Assembly: GCF_900624995.1 (NCBI RefSeq)
Contig: NZ_UYXQ01000001.1
Coordinates: 1-64,000, forward strand
Direction: 5' to 3'
Length of the DNA stretch: 64,000 bases
Source of the DNA: Pseudomonas antarctica
GTDB lineage: Bacteria > Pseudomonadota > Gammaproteobacteria > Pseudomonadales > Pseudomonadaceae
Both the position numbers and the translations under genes were made by a program. Positions 10,093 through 19,940 of this stretch are shown in pieces. The notes beneath the pieces are model-generated. The model worked only from the letters and a program-made list of their open reading frames with translations, did not search any database and had not been told where the DNA came from. The number at the start of each line of letters is the position of its first letter. Position 1 is the first letter of the stretch.

Positions 10093-10899
10093 TTATTGAG
10101 CCCAACGCAATTGCGTAGGCAGCGGTGAAACAGGTTCAGGTTCAGGCGGCGAGCCTGGCAACGACAGCACACGGTTGAGCACTTCGGCTTCCAGCGCGGC
10201 CAGGCGATGTGAGCCCCGAGCACGTGGGCGCGGCAGGTCGACGATCAGGTCGAGGCCGATTTCGCCGTCTTCGATCAGGATCACGCGGTCGGCAATGGCT
10301 ACCGCTTCGCTGACGTCGTGAGTGACCAGCAACACCGTGAAACCGTGTTTCTGCCAAAGGTTTTCGATCAGTTGCTGCATCTCGATGCGGGTCAGGGCAT
10401 CCAACGCGCCCAGCGGCTCATCCAGCAACAACAAGCGCGGTTGGTGGATCAGCGCACGCGCCAGGGCCACGCGCTGCTTCTGGCCACCGGACAACGCCGC
10501 AGGCCACTCATTCGCGCGTTCGGCCAGGCCGACCGCTTCCAGGGCTTCCAAAGCCTTGGGCCGCCAGTTGCCTTTGAGCCCCAGGCCCACGTTGTCGATG
10601 ATCTTTTTCCACGGCAGCAAGCGCGCTTCCTGGAACATCAACCGCGTGTCTTCAATCGCCTCGGCGAGCGGCGCGGAACCGGCCAACAGCTCGCCGCCAC
10701 TGGCTTTGTCCAAACCGGCCAGCAGGCGCAGCAAGGTACTTTTACCGCAGCCACTGCGACCGACGACAGCCACGAATTGACCGGCCGGAATATGCAGGTC
10801 GATGTCCTTGAGGACTTCCCGCGCTCCAAAGGCTTTGCGCAATTTACGCACTGCCAGCGGGATGCCCTTGAGCAGGCGCGGAGGTTGTTGAGCAGTCAT
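10093..10899 (-). CDS. ssuB: Aliphatic sulfonate ABC transporter ATP-binding protein SsuB
   Basis: Cytoplasmic ATPase for alkanesulfonate import, 268 residues. Walker [10 protein letters not shown] is at 47-55, signature LSGGQKQR follows at about 137, and Walker B is [12 protein letters not shown]. The segment [15 protein letters not shown] is characteristic of the SsuB/TauB group. Its start overlaps the ssuC stop by four bases. The C-terminal tail, rich in proline and acidic residues, extends beyond the core. Confidence 0.95.
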   Translation of the reverse strand: MTAQQPPRLLKGIPLAVRKLRKAFGAREVLKDIDLHIPAGQFVAVVGRSGCGKSTLLRLLAGLDKASGGELLAGSAPLAEAIEDTRLMFQEARLLPWKKIIDNVGLGLKGNWRPKALEALEAVGLAERANEWPAALSGGQKQRVALARALIHQPRLLLLDEPLGALDALTRIEMQQLIENLWQKHGFTVLLVTHDVSEAVAIADRVILIEDGEIGLDLIVDLPRPRARGSHRLAALEAEVLNRVLSLPGSPPEPEPVSPLPTQLRWAQ

Positions 10900-11684
10900 G
10901 CCGCACCTCCTTTATTCACTTGGTAAGCCGGGTGCCAGCGCAGCCACACACGCTCCAGGCCGCGAGCGGCGAGGTCGGCCAGCTTGCCAAGGATGGCGTA
11001 CATGACGATGGCCAGTACCACCACGTCGGTTTGCAGGAATTCGCGGGCATTCATCGCCAGGTAACCAATACCGGAGCTGGCCGAGATGGTTTCCGCTACG
11101 ATCAGCGTCAGCCACATAAAGCCCAGGGCAAAGCGCACGCCCACCAGGATCGACGGCAGCGCGCCCGGCAGGATCACCTGACGGAACAGGCTGAAACCGG
11201 ACAAGCCGTAGCTGCGCGACATTTCCACCAGCGCCGGGTCGACGTTGCGGATACCGTGATAGGTGTTCAGGTAAATCGGGAACAGTGTGCCGAGGGCGAC
11301 CAGGAAAATCTTCGCGGTTTCGTCAATGCCGAACCACAGGATCACCAGTGGGATCAGCGCCAGGTGCGGCACGTTGCGGATCATCTGCACCGAGCTGTCC
11401 AGCAGGCGCTCGCCCCATTTCGACAGGCCGGTGATACAGCCCAAGGCCAAACCGATGCTGCCACCGATCACAAAACCCAGGCCCGCACGCCAGCCGCTGA
11501 TGGCCAGGTGTTTCCAGATTTCCCCCGTACGAACCAAGTTGACTCCGGCTTCGATCACCGCGCTCGGCGCCGGCAGGATACGGGTCGACAACCAGCCCGC
11601 CGACACCGACAACTGCCACACCGCCAACAACAGGATCGGCAGCGCCCACGGCGCGATGCGATGGCTTAATTTTTCAAAGTTCAT
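10896..11684 (-). CDS. ssuC: Aliphatic sulfonate ABC transporter permease SsuC
   Basis: Inner-membrane permease, 262 residues, about six membrane segments. The first is [19 protein letters not shown], followed by the ILPAPSAVI motif typical of SsuC/TauC. The EAA loop region reads [26 protein letters not shown]. It is co-translated with ssuB (four-base overlap) and follows ssuD by nine bases. It works with SsuA and SsuB. Confidence 0.95.
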   Translation of the reverse strand: MNFEKLSHRIAPWALPILLLAVWQLSVSAGWLSTRILPAPSAVIEAGVNLVRTGEIWKHLAISGWRAGLGFVIGGSIGLALGCITGLSKWGERLLDSSVQMIRNVPHLALIPLVILWFGIDETAKIFLVALGTLFPIYLNTYHGIRNVDPALVEMSRSYGLSGFSLFRQVILPGALPSILVGVRFALGFMWLTLIVAETISASSGIGYLAMNAREFLQTDVVVLAIVMYAILGKLADLAARGLERVWLRWHPAYQVNKGGAA

Positions 11685-11693
11685 GACGACGCC

Positions 11694-12842
11694 TCAGCTC
11701 TGCGACGCCGCTTTGGGAAGGATGTCGTTGGCGACCATTTCGCCGAACGGGCTGACGTAACCGGCGCTTTTCGGCAGCTCGGGACGTTCGATATCCAAGT
11801 GCGGGAACAACAGCTCAGCGACCCGATACGACTCTTCCAAGTGCGGATAACCGGAGAAAATGAAGGTGTCGATGCCCAACGCAGCGTATTCATTGACGCG
11901 TGCAGCAACAGTTGCGCCATCGCCCACCAGCGCGGTGCCGGCACCGCCACGCACCAGACCGACGCCGGCCCACAGGTTGGGGCTGACTTCGAGGTTGTCG
12001 CGGTTGCCGCCGTGCAAGGCGGCCATGCGCTGTTGGCCGACGGAATCGAAGCGCGCCAGAGATGCCTGGGCGCGGGCGATGGTCTCGTCGTCCAGGTGGG
12101 AGATCAGTTTGTCGGCGGCTTTCCACGCTTCATCGTTGGTTTCGCGCACGATCACATGCAGGCGAATGCCGAAGCGTACAGTGCGCCCGAGCTTTGCGGC
12201 CTTGGCGCGCACTTGTTCAATTTTTTCCGCGACAGCGGCGGGTGGCTCGCCCCAGGTCAGGACCATTTCCACTTGTTCGGCTGCCAGGTCCTGGGCCGCT
12301 TCGGAGGAGCCGCCGAAGTACAACGGCGGACGCGGTTGCTGGATCGGCGGGTAGAGCAATTTGGCGCCTTTGACGCTGATGTGCTCACCGTCGTAATCCA
12401 CGGTTTCGCCTTCGAGCACACGCCGCCAGATGCGCGTGAACTCTACTGAGGCCTGATAGCGCTCTTCGTGGCTGAGGAACAAACCGTCGCCGGCCAGCTC
12501 TTCCGGGTCACCACCGGTGACCAAGTTGAACAACGCACGGCCGCCGGACAAGCGGTCCAAGGTCGCCGCCTGGCGCGCAGCCACCGTCGGGGAAATGATC
12601 CCGGGGCGCAGTGCGACAAGGAATTTCAAACGCTGGGTCACCGGGATCAGCGAGGCAGCCACCAGCCACGAGTCTTCGCAGGAGCGGCCGGTCGGAATCA
12701 GCACCCCGCCGAAGCCAAGCCGATCAGCGGCCTGGGCTACTTGCTGCAGATAGCCGTGATCAACGGCGCGGGCGCCTTCGGCGGTGCCAAGGTAATGGCC
12801 GTCGCCGTGGGTAGGCAGGAACCAAAAAATATTGAGGCTCAT
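11694..12842 (-). CDS. ssuD: FMNH2-dependent alkanesulfonate monooxygenase SsuD
   Basis: Cleaves the carbon-sulfur bond of alkanesulfonates with FMNH2 and oxygen, releasing sulfite and an aldehyde. It has 382 residues of the bacterial luciferase fold. Diagnostic segments are [16 protein letters not shown] at the start, [14 protein letters not shown] and [16 protein letters not shown]. It is in the ssuE-A-D-C-B-F order used in pseudomonads; the flavin is supplied by SsuE. Confidence 0.97.
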   Translation of the reverse strand: MSLNIFWFLPTHGDGHYLGTAEGARAVDHGYLQQVAQAADRLGFGGVLIPTGRSCEDSWLVAASLIPVTQRLKFLVALRPGIISPTVAARQAATLDRLSGGRALFNLVTGGDPEELAGDGLFLSHEERYQASVEFTRIWRRVLEGETVDYDGEHISVKGAKLLYPPIQQPRPPLYFGGSSEAAQDLAAEQVEMVLTWGEPPAAVAEKIEQVRAKAAKLGRTVRFGIRLHVIVRETNDEAWKAADKLISHLDDETIARAQASLARFDSVGQQRMAALHGGNRDNLEVSPNLWAGVGLVRGGAGTALVGDGATVAARVNEYAALGIDTFIFSGYPHLEESYRVAELLFPHLDIERPELPKSAGYVSPFGEMVANDILPKAASQS

Positions 12843-12867
12843 GGCGTTGTCTCCTGAATAAATCGGC

Positions 12868-13836
12868 TTACGGCGCGGTGGCGACGGCGGCGGTTGGCGT
12901 CCAGATCACGTCCTTGATGCTCAAGGGTTTGGGGATCAATTTGAGCAGGTAGAAGCTGTCGGCGATTTTCTGCTGGGCGGCGACCACTTCCGGGGTCAGG
13001 AACAGCGCCCCATAGCCTTGGCGTTTCACCGAGGTCAGGGTGATGTCAGCCGGCAAGCCAAGCAGCGGGGCGACTTGTTCGGTGACTTCTTGCGGGTTGG
13101 CCTTGGACCACTCGCCCACCGCGCGCACCTCTTCCACCAGCGCCTTGATCACTTCCGGGTGCTGCGTGGCGTACGGCTTGGTGGCCAGGTAGAACTGGTG
13201 GTTGTCGGCAATGCCGGTGCCATCACGCAGGGTGCGCGCTTGCAGCTGTTTCTCGGCGGCGGCCTGGTACGGGTCCCAGATCACCCAGGCGTCTACGCTG
13301 CCACGCTCGAATGCAGCGCGGGCATCGGCGGGCGGCAGGAACACGGTGTGTACGTCGGTGTATTTCAGGCCAGCATCTTCCAGCGCACGTACCAGCAGGT
13401 AGTGCACGTTGGAGCCTTTGTTGAGCACGACTTTCTTGCCCTTGAGCTCGGCCACGGATTTGATCGGCGAATCTTTCGGCACCAGAATCGCCTCACTGGT
13501 TGGCGCTGGCGGTTCGTAGGCGACGTAGAGCAGATCGGCACCGGCCGCCTGGGCGAACACCGGCGGGGTTTCGCCGGTGACGCCGAAGTCGATGGAGCCG
13601 ACGTTAAGGCCTTCGAGCAGTTGCGGGCCGCCGGGGAATTCAGTCCATTGCACCTGCACGCCCTGGGCGGCCAGGCGTTTTTCCAGCGTGCCCTTGGCCT
13701 TGAGCAGCACCAGCGTGCCGTACTTCTGATAACCGATCCGCAGGGTTTCGGCGGCCTGGGCTTGAATAATGGCGCCGAAGGACACAGCCGCAGCAAACAG
13801 TGCGACCAGACCACGACGCAAGATGACAGTGCGCAT
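12868..13836 (-). CDS. ssuA: Aliphatic sulfonate-binding protein SsuA
   Basis: Periplasmic binding protein for sulfonates, 322 residues. The signal peptide ([18 protein letters not shown]..., cleavage after QAQA) is followed by [41 protein letters not shown] is a strong SsuA block. GGAGAG precedes ATG. It sits between ssuE (93 bases upstream) and ssuD in the operon. Confidence 0.95.
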   Translation of the reverse strand: MRTVILRRGLVALFAAAVSFGAIIQAQAAETLRIGYQKYGTLVLLKAKGTLEKRLAAQGVQVQWTEFPGGPQLLEGLNVGSIDFGVTGETPPVFAQAAGADLLYVAYEPPAPTSEAILVPKDSPIKSVAELKGKKVVLNKGSNVHYLLVRALEDAGLKYTDVHTVFLPPADARAAFERGSVDAWVIWDPYQAAAEKQLQARTLRDGTGIADNHQFYLATKPYATQHPEVIKALVEEVRAVGEWSKANPQEVTEQVAPLLGLPADITLTSVKRQGYGALFLTPEVVAAQQKIADSFYLLKLIPKPLSIKDVIWTPTAAVATAP

Positions 13837-13929
13837 GGCGCTCTCTCCAAAAATGCGATTAGGGGGTTGGCTGCACCTGCTTGGCCGTTGGCGGCTGAGT
13901 AAGGTGAGTACTACAAAATCCGGTAAGGC

Positions 13930-14523
13930 TTAAATGCTCCAGCGAGCACTCAACAAACGTTCATTCAACGCATTGGGGTCCAGCGGTTTGGGGCGACGTG
14001 CCATGGCGCCGTAGAGCGTTTCCAGCGCCTCGTGCAAACGCTGTTCAAGCACCGGCACCAACTGCGCCTGGGCACTGCCTTCGGCGTAGGCGATCTGGCT
14101 GTCTTCGGCAAAGATGCCGTGCAGCAATTCCTGGGCCTTCAGTGCCGACAACACCGGCTTCAAGGCGTAATCCACCGCCAGCATGTGCGCGATGCTGCCA
14201 CCGGTGGCCATCGGCAACACGATCTTGTGGGCCAGGGCGCGCTCGGGCAGCAGATCCAGTACGGTTTTAAGCGCACCGGAGAACGAGGCCTTGTACACCG
14301 GCGTGGCCATCACCAGGCCGTCGGCGTTGGCCACTTGTTGCAGCAGGTCGATGACTTTTGGGCTGTCGAAGCGCGCGTGCAGCAAGTCTTCGGCCGGGAA
14401 GTCGCGTATCTGATAACTCACCACTTCCACGCCTTTGTCTTGCAGCCACTGACGGGTTTTTTCCAGCAAGACCCCAGAGCGGGAACGCTGGCTGGGACTG
14501 CCTCCAAGTGTTACGACCAGCAT
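13930..14523 (-). CDS. ssuE: NAD(P)H-dependent FMN reductase SsuE
   Basis: Supplies reduced FMN to SsuD. It has 197 residues of flavodoxin-like fold. The FMN phosphate loop [11 protein letters not shown] is at residues 7-17, and [21 protein letters not shown] is the SsuE/MsuE signature region. The start at 14523 is set by AAGGAG eight bases upstream. It is the first gene of the ssu operon, downstream of an A/T-rich presumed promoter region. Confidence 0.95.
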   Translation of the reverse strand: MLVVTLGGSPSQRSRSGVLLEKTRQWLQDKGVEVVSYQIRDFPAEDLLHARFDSPKVIDLLQQVANADGLVMATPVYKASFSGALKTVLDLLPERALAHKIVLPMATGGSIAHMLAVDYALKPVLSALKAQELLHGIFAEDSQIAYAEGSAQAQLVPVLEQRLHEALETLYGAMARRPKPLDPNALNERLLSARWSI

Positions 14524-14675
14524 GTAGGAAACTCCTTGAGCAAGTGTCGGCGGTTCGCTGTGTGGCGATGGCGCCAAGATGGGACAAACCTTAGCAGCAG
14601 ATTTATATATCTATAAATCTTATTTTTTCATTTATTTATTCCATAAAAATATATGAAATTTATAAAGCTCAGGAC

Positions 14676-14700
14676 GAAAAAAAGGCCGTCGAAACGGCCT
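14676..14700 (-). terminator. Intrinsic terminator downstream of lsfA
   Basis: On the minus strand the stem AGGCCGT / ACGGCCT with a TTCG tetraloop is followed by seven T residues. Confidence 0.85.
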
Positions 14701-14756
14701 GAAACCCCCTGCTAGATGAGACGGTTTACACCTTGATCCAGCATCAGCCTGGAGTC

Positions 14757-14830
14757 CGCCATCGCGGGCAAGCCCGGCTCCTACAGGGGAATACGGTAAA
14801 CGGTGGGAGCCGGGCTTGCCCGCGATGGCG
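14757..14830. repeat. Inverted pair of REP-like units downstream of lsfA
   Basis: GCCATCGCGGGCAAGCCCGG and its near-complement GGGAGCCGGGCTTGCCCG... face each other about 25 bases apart, forming a long potential hairpin. Confidence 0.8.
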
Positions 14831-14839
14831 GTCTCAGCC

Positions 14840-15478
14840 TTAGCGGTTAGGTTGTGGGGTCAGCCGCAGGTACGGCTTTACCGCACGGTAGCCCTTCGGA
14901 AAGCGTTTTTTGATCTCTTCCTCGTCCTTGAGCGACGGCACGATCACCACTTCATCACCGTCCTGCCAGTTGGCGGGGGTGGCGACCTTGTGGGTGTCGG
15001 TCAGCTGCAGCGAGTCGATAACCCGCAGGATTTCGTGGAAGTTGCGGCCGGTGCTGGCCGGGTAGGTGATCGTCAGGCGAATCTTCTTGTTCGGGTCGAT
15101 CACGAACAACGAACGCACGGTGAGGGTGTCGCTGGCGTTTGGGTGGATCAGGTCGTAGAGGTCCGAAACCTTGCGATCGGCATCCGCCAGAATCGGAAAG
15201 TTGACGACGGTGTTCTGGGTTTCGTTGATGTCTTCGATCCACTTGTGGTGAGAGTCCACCGGGTCTACCGACAAGGCAATCGCCTTGACGCCGCGCTTGG
15301 CGAATTCGTCCTTGAGCTTGGCGGTAAAGCCCAGCTCTGTGGTGCACACCGGGGTGAAGTCCGCCGGATGGGAAAACAGCACGCCCCAGCTATCGCCCAG
15401 CCATTCGTGGAAGCGGATCTTGCCGGCGCTGGAATCCTGCTCGAAGTCGGGGGCGATGTCGCCCAGTCTTAGGCTCAT
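14840..15478 (-). CDS. lsfA: 1-Cys peroxiredoxin LsfA (Prx6 type)
   Basis: Thiol peroxidase that reduces hydrogen peroxide and organic peroxides. It has 212 residues, the usual length. The catalytic motif PADFTPVCTTE places the peroxidatic cysteine at about C45; no resolving cysteine motif follows, consistent with the 1-Cys Prx6 class. It lies just upstream of the ssu operon on the same strand, as described for lsfA (low-sulfur-induced) in pseudomonads. It has its own terminator, so it is probably a separate unit. The region upstream (15479-15700) is A/T-rich. Confidence 0.93.
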   Translation of the reverse strand: MSLRLGDIAPDFEQDSSAGKIRFHEWLGDSWGVLFSHPADFTPVCTTELGFTAKLKDEFAKRGVKAIALSVDPVDSHHKWIEDINETQNTVVNFPILADADRKVSDLYDLIHPNASDTLTVRSLFVIDPNKKIRLTITYPASTGRNFHEILRVIDSLQLTDTHKVATPANWQDGDEVVIVPSLKDEEEIKKRFPKGYRAVKPYLRLTPQPNR

Positions 15479-15709
15479 GGTGTGGCTCCTGGTGAGTGCT
15501 TATGGAGCCCACTGTGCATGGGTTGATGATTATTTAAAAAGAATAAATATCAATTTATTTAGACGATAACCGAATATTAAAAATCTGTTCATTGGACTTC
15601 TCTACTCGCGAGTATCAACATCCACTCCAAGGTTCGAGAAGGCCTTGAAACGCTGTACAAAGAGGAACTCAGGAAGGGCTTGCGGGGGTTGAGCCCGACT
15701 TGAGAAAGC

Positions 15710-15741
15710 GAAAAAAAACCTCGCGCAAGCGCGAGGTTTTT
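15710..15741 (-). terminator. Terminator of the OprD-family porin gene
   Basis: Nine-base-pair stem ACCTCGCGC / GCGCGAGGT (15718-15726 with 15729-15737), flanked by eight A residues on the left (U-run on the minus strand) and a T-run on the right, so it could work in both directions. Confidence 0.88.
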
Positions 15742-15759
15742 CAACAACTTACCTTGGTG

Positions 15760-17085
15760 TTACAGGAAGCTATAGGTGTAGTTGAAGATCAGACGAGTCT
15801 GATCCTGGTCCTGGATACCAGTACCGCTGCCACGATAAGCACCGTGACGCAGTGTGGTACCGAAGCCCTTCAGCGCACCTTGCTGAATGGTGTAGTCGAT
15901 ACGCATATCGCGTTCCCACTCGGACTGATCACTGCCGCCGTTTTTGGCTTTGATGTTGTCACCATGCAGGTAGGCAATCGAGGTTTTCAGACCCGGAACA
16001 CCAAGCGCAGCAAAGTCATACGAGTATTGGCCGAAGGTGGTATTTTCACCGGCGCGGACAAAGGAGTTGATCATGCTGTCGGTGAACAGATAGAAGCTCG
16101 AGCCGCCGGCACCTTCGTTACGTCCATTACCGTCTACAACGCTACCCTGGTTCAGCCAAACAAAACCACCGTCATCGTTGACGCGCTGATGGCCGAGCAG
16201 GAAGGCATTGCCACCCAAGGTGTAGGTGAACATGGCGCTCCAGGTCTTGTTATCAACCTCGCCATTGTTCTTCGCATAGCCACCGTTGTTGTTGAACGCG
16301 TACCCAGTCTTGCCGTTCTTGCCATCAGAACTGCTGTCGAAGTAGCGCAAGTCAGTCTTGAACGACTGCCCCTCGGTGATCGGGTAAACGTGCACCAGAC
16401 CGAGGAATTGTTGCTTGTAGTAATCTTCCAGGTTCGCGTAGTAGTACTGCAGGGTCAGGTCTTTAGTGACCTTCCAGTCAGCGCCACCAAAACGGAACTG
16501 GTTACTGTCTCTCGTACCACCATTGACAGCCAAGCCAGTGCTGTTGCTCGAAGCACGGCCAGTAGCATGCTCAAGTTGACCGGCATTAAAGGTCACATTG
16601 TCGATTTCTTTGGAGGTGATAGTGCCGCCTTCAAAGGTTTGTGGCAGCAGACGACCGTCGCTTGCAATGACGACCGGCAAGTTCGGCATCAGAGCACCAC
16701 CCAGGTGAGCCTCTGTCTTGGAGAAGCGGGCCTTGACGTTGGCACTCGCGCTGCTCCAGCTGCTGACGGCAGACCCATCGGTATCACTTGGAACGAAGGA
16801 GTTGCTGTTTGGGTGATGGCCACGACCACCATCCAGGTGAAAACCGACCAGTGCCTGAGCGTCAATACCAAAGCCAACGACGCCTTGAGTAAAACCAGAC
16901 AGGTAGTTGAACTTCAAGCCTGTGGCTGTTTCGCGCTGATCTGCGCCGCCATCACGCTGGTCGTTATCAAAATACAACGTTCGGGAACTGACGCTTGCCT
17001 TGCTGTCTTCGATGAAACCGGCAGCGCCTGCGTGCTGGGCGATTGCGCCCAAAGCAACAGCCAAAGCCAAGGTGGACTTCTTCAT
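15760..17085 (-). CDS. OprD-family outer membrane porin
   Basis: 441-residue outer-membrane channel of the OprD family. The signal peptide is MKKSTLALAVALGAIAQHAGA, and the mature N-terminus GFIEDSKASVSSRTLYFDND is the standard OprD opening. The body has RFGGADWKVTKDLTLQYYYANLEDYYKQ and the C-terminus ends in aromatic LIFNYTYSFL, a barrel end with terminal hydrophobics. AGAGGAG precedes ATG. OprD paralogues carry small acids or amino acids. Substrate here is unknown; the position between sulfonate and taurine genes suggests, weakly, organosulfur uptake. Confidence 0.9.
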   Translation of the reverse strand: MKKSTLALAVALGAIAQHAGAAGFIEDSKASVSSRTLYFDNDQRDGGADQRETATGLKFNYLSGFTQGVVGFGIDAQALVGFHLDGGRGHHPNSNSFVPSDTDGSAVSSWSSASANVKARFSKTEAHLGGALMPNLPVVIASDGRLLPQTFEGGTITSKEIDNVTFNAGQLEHATGRASSNSTGLAVNGGTRDSNQFRFGGADWKVTKDLTLQYYYANLEDYYKQQFLGLVHVYPITEGQSFKTDLRYFDSSSDGKNGKTGYAFNNNGGYAKNNGEVDNKTWSAMFTYTLGGNAFLLGHQRVNDDGGFVWLNQGSVVDGNGRNEGAGGSSFYLFTDSMINSFVRAGENTTFGQYSYDFAALGVPGLKTSIAYLHGDNIKAKNGGSDQSEWERDMRIDYTIQQGALKGFGTTLRHGAYRGSGTGIQDQDQTRLIFNYTYSFL

Positions 17086-17455
17086 GTACCGCTCCTCTCA
17101 TTTCTAATTTTTGTATTTCTTTGGTCCTGAGTCTGACGCCCTGGATCCACAGATGCGCGATTAGCGCCAGATAGTGACTACCAAGTCAATCGTAACTTTG
17201 TACATCTACTACCTTCGTCTAACCGCAGTTGATTTGGTCCCTGCAGGGTAATGAGTTTTTCATACACCCAAAAAGAATTGTTTCATTCTTTTTCATACGA
17301 TCCAGGAATAAGCTTTTCCATGAAGCGAACCGATCAGCATAGACCCACCGCTCCACAAGCTAATTCCTAAAGGGTATTTACTAGCCTTTTTTTAGATCGA
17401 TTAGTGTGACTGTACGGTTACATACGTCACCCACGATCAAAAAGGCGACGCCATC
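17086..17455. other. Divergent promoter region between OprD porin and tauA-like pseudogene
   Basis: 370 bases, no gene seen. It is A/T-richer than its surroundings. A weak inverted repeat, GTGAC ... GTCAC, is at 17406-17430 about 25 bases before the tauA start, and a TTCATTCTTTTTCATACG stretch is near 17282. These are candidate regulator sites only. Confidence 0.5.
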
Positions 17456-18442
17456 ATGGCCAAAGGCACATCCTCCCGTCAATTTGTTACAGTTTTTGTG
17501 TCACTAATTCTTTCTTTCGGTGTCAAAGCCGCCGATTTGACCATCGGCTACCAAACCGGCATCGACCCCAGCAAAGTCCCTCAGGCCGACGGCCTCTATG
17601 AAAAAGCCATCGGCGAGAAGATTGCCTGGCGCCGCTTCAACAGTGGGCCAGAAGTTGTAACCGCGATCGCATCCGGCGATGTTCAAATCGGCAACGTGGG
17701 CTCCAGCCCGCTTGCGGCGGCGGCTTCACGCAATCTACCTATATTGGCCTTTATCGTATCGGCACAAATCAATGCTTCTGAAGCGTTGGTGGTGCGCCAC
17801 GGCAGTGGCATCGACAAACCAGAAGATCTGGTCGGCAAAACCATCGCTACGCCCTTCGTCTCAACATCTCATTACAGCCTGCTCGGCGCGCTGAAGCATT
17901 GGGGCCTGGACACCAAGAAAGTCAAAGTGGTGAACCTGCAACCCGCCGAAATTGCCGCCGCCTGGAAACGCGGCGATATCGACGGCGCGTTCGTGTGGTC
18001 GCCGGCCCTGGGCGAAATCCGCAAGACCGGAAAAACCCTGACAGACTCGGCCCAGGTGGGTCAGTGGGGTGCACCCACATTCGAAGTGTGGGTGGCGCGT
18101 AAGGATTTCGCAGAAGAACATCCTGACGCAGTGGCTAAGTTTGCCAAGGTCACGCTGGACTCTTTCGCCGACTATACTGCCCATAAAGACAGTTGGACGG
18201 CGGACTCCGAGCCGGTGCAGAAAATCGCCAAAATGACAGGTTAAAACGCTGCCGATATCCCCCAGCTATTGGCCGGCAGCACATTCCCGGATGTGCAGGC
18301 GCAACAAACCGATGCCCTGCTTAAAGGGGCCACGGCGAAAGCGATTGGGGAGACGGCGACGTTTTCGAAGGAGCAGGGGAAGGTTGAGACGGTGTTGCCG
18401 GACTACTCGGACTTTGTGACCGACACATTCGTCAGCGAGTAA
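17456..18442 (+). pseudogene. tauA: tauA-like taurine-binding protein gene with in-frame stop
   Basis: Would encode a periplasmic taurine-binding protein of about 328 residues. Residues 1-262 are intact: signal peptide to VKAADLTIGYQTG, then GDVQIGNVGSSPLAAAASR and AFVWSPALGEI, all TauA blocks. A TAA at 18242-18244 interrupts it, yet the same frame continues without shift: NAADIPQLLAGSTFPDVQAQ, then TATFSKEQGKVETVLPDYSDFV to the TAA at 18440-18442, the expected TauA C-terminus. No tauBCD follows. Either the gene is decaying or the stop is an assembly error. Confidence 0.88.
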
Positions 18443-18445
18443 AGA

Positions 18446-18485
18446 AGGTCAGATATGGGAGCGGGCTTGCTCCCACATCTGACCT
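18446..18485. repeat. REP-like hairpin between tauA relic and argA 3' ends
   Basis: Near-perfect stem: AGGTCAGAT / ATCTGACCT outside, GGGAGC / GCTCCC inside, loop GGGCTT. It lies between convergent genes and could end either transcript. Confidence 0.8.
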
Positions 18486-18508
18486 GCTGCGTTTTCGAAG
18501 CCGAAGGT

Positions 18509-19807
18509 TTACAGAGCCTTCTCGAAAATCTTCGAATTACGCTGGTAGTTGTACAACGACGCCCGCGCCGATGGCAGACGATCCACGCTGCTCGGCACAA
18601 ACCCGCGTTCACGGAACCAGTGGGCGGTTCGGGTGGTGAGGACAAACAAGGTCTTCAAACCTTGGGCCCGGGCGCGGGTCTCGATGCGCGCCAGCAAGAC
18701 ATCACCGCGTGCACCGTGGCGGTACTCCGGGTTGACCGCCAGGCACGCCAGTTCACCCGCATCCGAATCCGCAATTTGATACAGCGCAGCACAGGCGATG
18801 ATCATGCCTTCGCGTTCAACCACGCTGAACTGCTCGATCTCACGCTCCAGCACTTCTCGCGAGCGCCGCACCAGGATGCCCTGCTCTTCCAGCGGGCTGA
18901 TCAAGTCAAGCAAGCCGCCGACGTCTTCAATCGCCGCTTCGCGTACCAGTTCGAATTGCTCCTGGGCCACCAGCGTACCGCCGCCGTCGCGAGTGAACAG
19001 TTCGGTGAGCAGGGCACCGTCTTCGGCATAGCTGACGATATGGCTGCGCCCTACTCCACCACGGCACGCTTCAGCAGCCGCGTCCAACAGCTCAGCTTGA
19101 TAGTTATTGCCAAGGCGTTCCAGGTGCGCCGGCACTTGCTGCGGGCGCAACTCGCGGACCAGCCGACCATGCTCGTCGATCAGGCCCAAATCGGCGCCAA
19201 ACAGCAGCAACTTGTCGGCACCCAGGTCGATGGCGGCGCGAGTGGCGACGTCTTCGCAGGCCAGGTTGAAGATTTCACCGGTAGGTGAATAACCCAACGG
19301 CGACAGCAACACAATGGAGCGCTCGTCCAGCAGACGGTTGATGCCCTTGCGGTCGACCCGGCGCACTTCGCCGGTATGGTAGTAATCCACGCCTTCGAGC
19401 ACACCGATTGGCCGCGCAGTGACCAGGTTGCCACTGGCGACACGCAGACGCGAGCCCTGCATCGGCGAGGAGGCCATGTCCATCGACAGGCGCGCTTCAA
19501 TAGCAATTCGCAGATGGCCAACCGCGTCGATCACACACTCCAGCGTCGCGGCATCGGTGATGCGCAAGCCTTCGTGGTAAGCCGGGGTGAGGCCGCGCGC
19601 TTCAAGACGCGCTTCGATTTGTGGGCGCGAACCGTGGACCAGCACCAGCCGCACACCCAGGCTGTGGAGCAGCACCAGGTCGTGGACGATATTGCCAAAG
19701 TTGGGGTGTTCCACACCATCGCCGGGCAGCATGACCACAAAGGTGCAGTCGCGGTGGGCGTTGATGTAAGGCGAAGCGTGACGAAGCCAATTGACGTATT
19801 CGGGCAT
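18509..19807 (-). CDS. argA: N-acetylglutamate synthase ArgA
   Basis: First step of arginine synthesis: acetyl-CoA plus glutamate to N-acetylglutamate. It has 432 residues, the usual length for the gamma-proteobacterial two-domain enzyme. The N-terminal amino-acid-kinase-like domain (about 1-280) includes LVLVHGSRPQIEARL and the C-terminal GNAT domain (about 290-432) includes ELACLAVNPEYRHGARGDVLL. It is upstream of argE in opposite reading order on the same strand, so argE-argA are co-directional, with 133 bases between. Feedback inhibition by arginine is known for the family. Confidence 0.97.
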   Translation of the reverse strand: MPEYVNWLRHASPYINAHRDCTFVVMLPGDGVEHPNFGNIVHDLVLLHSLGVRLVLVHGSRPQIEARLEARGLTPAYHEGLRITDAATLECVIDAVGHLRIAIEARLSMDMASSPMQGSRLRVASGNLVTARPIGVLEGVDYYHTGEVRRVDRKGINRLLDERSIVLLSPLGYSPTGEIFNLACEDVATRAAIDLGADKLLLFGADLGLIDEHGRLVRELRPQQVPAHLERLGNNYQAELLDAAAEACRGGVGRSHIVSYAEDGALLTELFTRDGGGTLVAQEQFELVREAAIEDVGGLLDLISPLEEQGILVRRSREVLEREIEQFSVVEREGMIIACAALYQIADSDAGELACLAVNPEYRHGARGDVLLARIETRARAQGLKTLFVLTTRTAHWFRERGFVPSSVDRLPSARASLYNYQRNSKIFEKAL

Positions 19808-19940
19808 AAAACCTGGGCCTGTAATAAAAAGCAGCCTAAAAAGGATGAATCGTGAAAGCGCACAGCGGGCTGATGGTTATCGTCGGAACAGGCTTGGCGA
19901 CACGCTCGCTCTCCTTATGTACGAATGGGCTGGGGTTAAT

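Larger units (their letters stand above)
14524..14839. other. Intergenic region between lsfA and ssuE with presumed ssu promoter
   Basis: 316 bases with no gene. From the lsfA side it contains an inverted REP-like pair (14757-14830), the lsfA terminator (14676-14700), then about 80 bases of very A/T-rich DNA (14590-14670, with TATATATCTATAAATC and runs of T and A). That last stretch is the likely ssu promoter and activator site; a CysB-family activator is expected from known ssu regulation, but no operator was identified. Confidence 0.6.
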
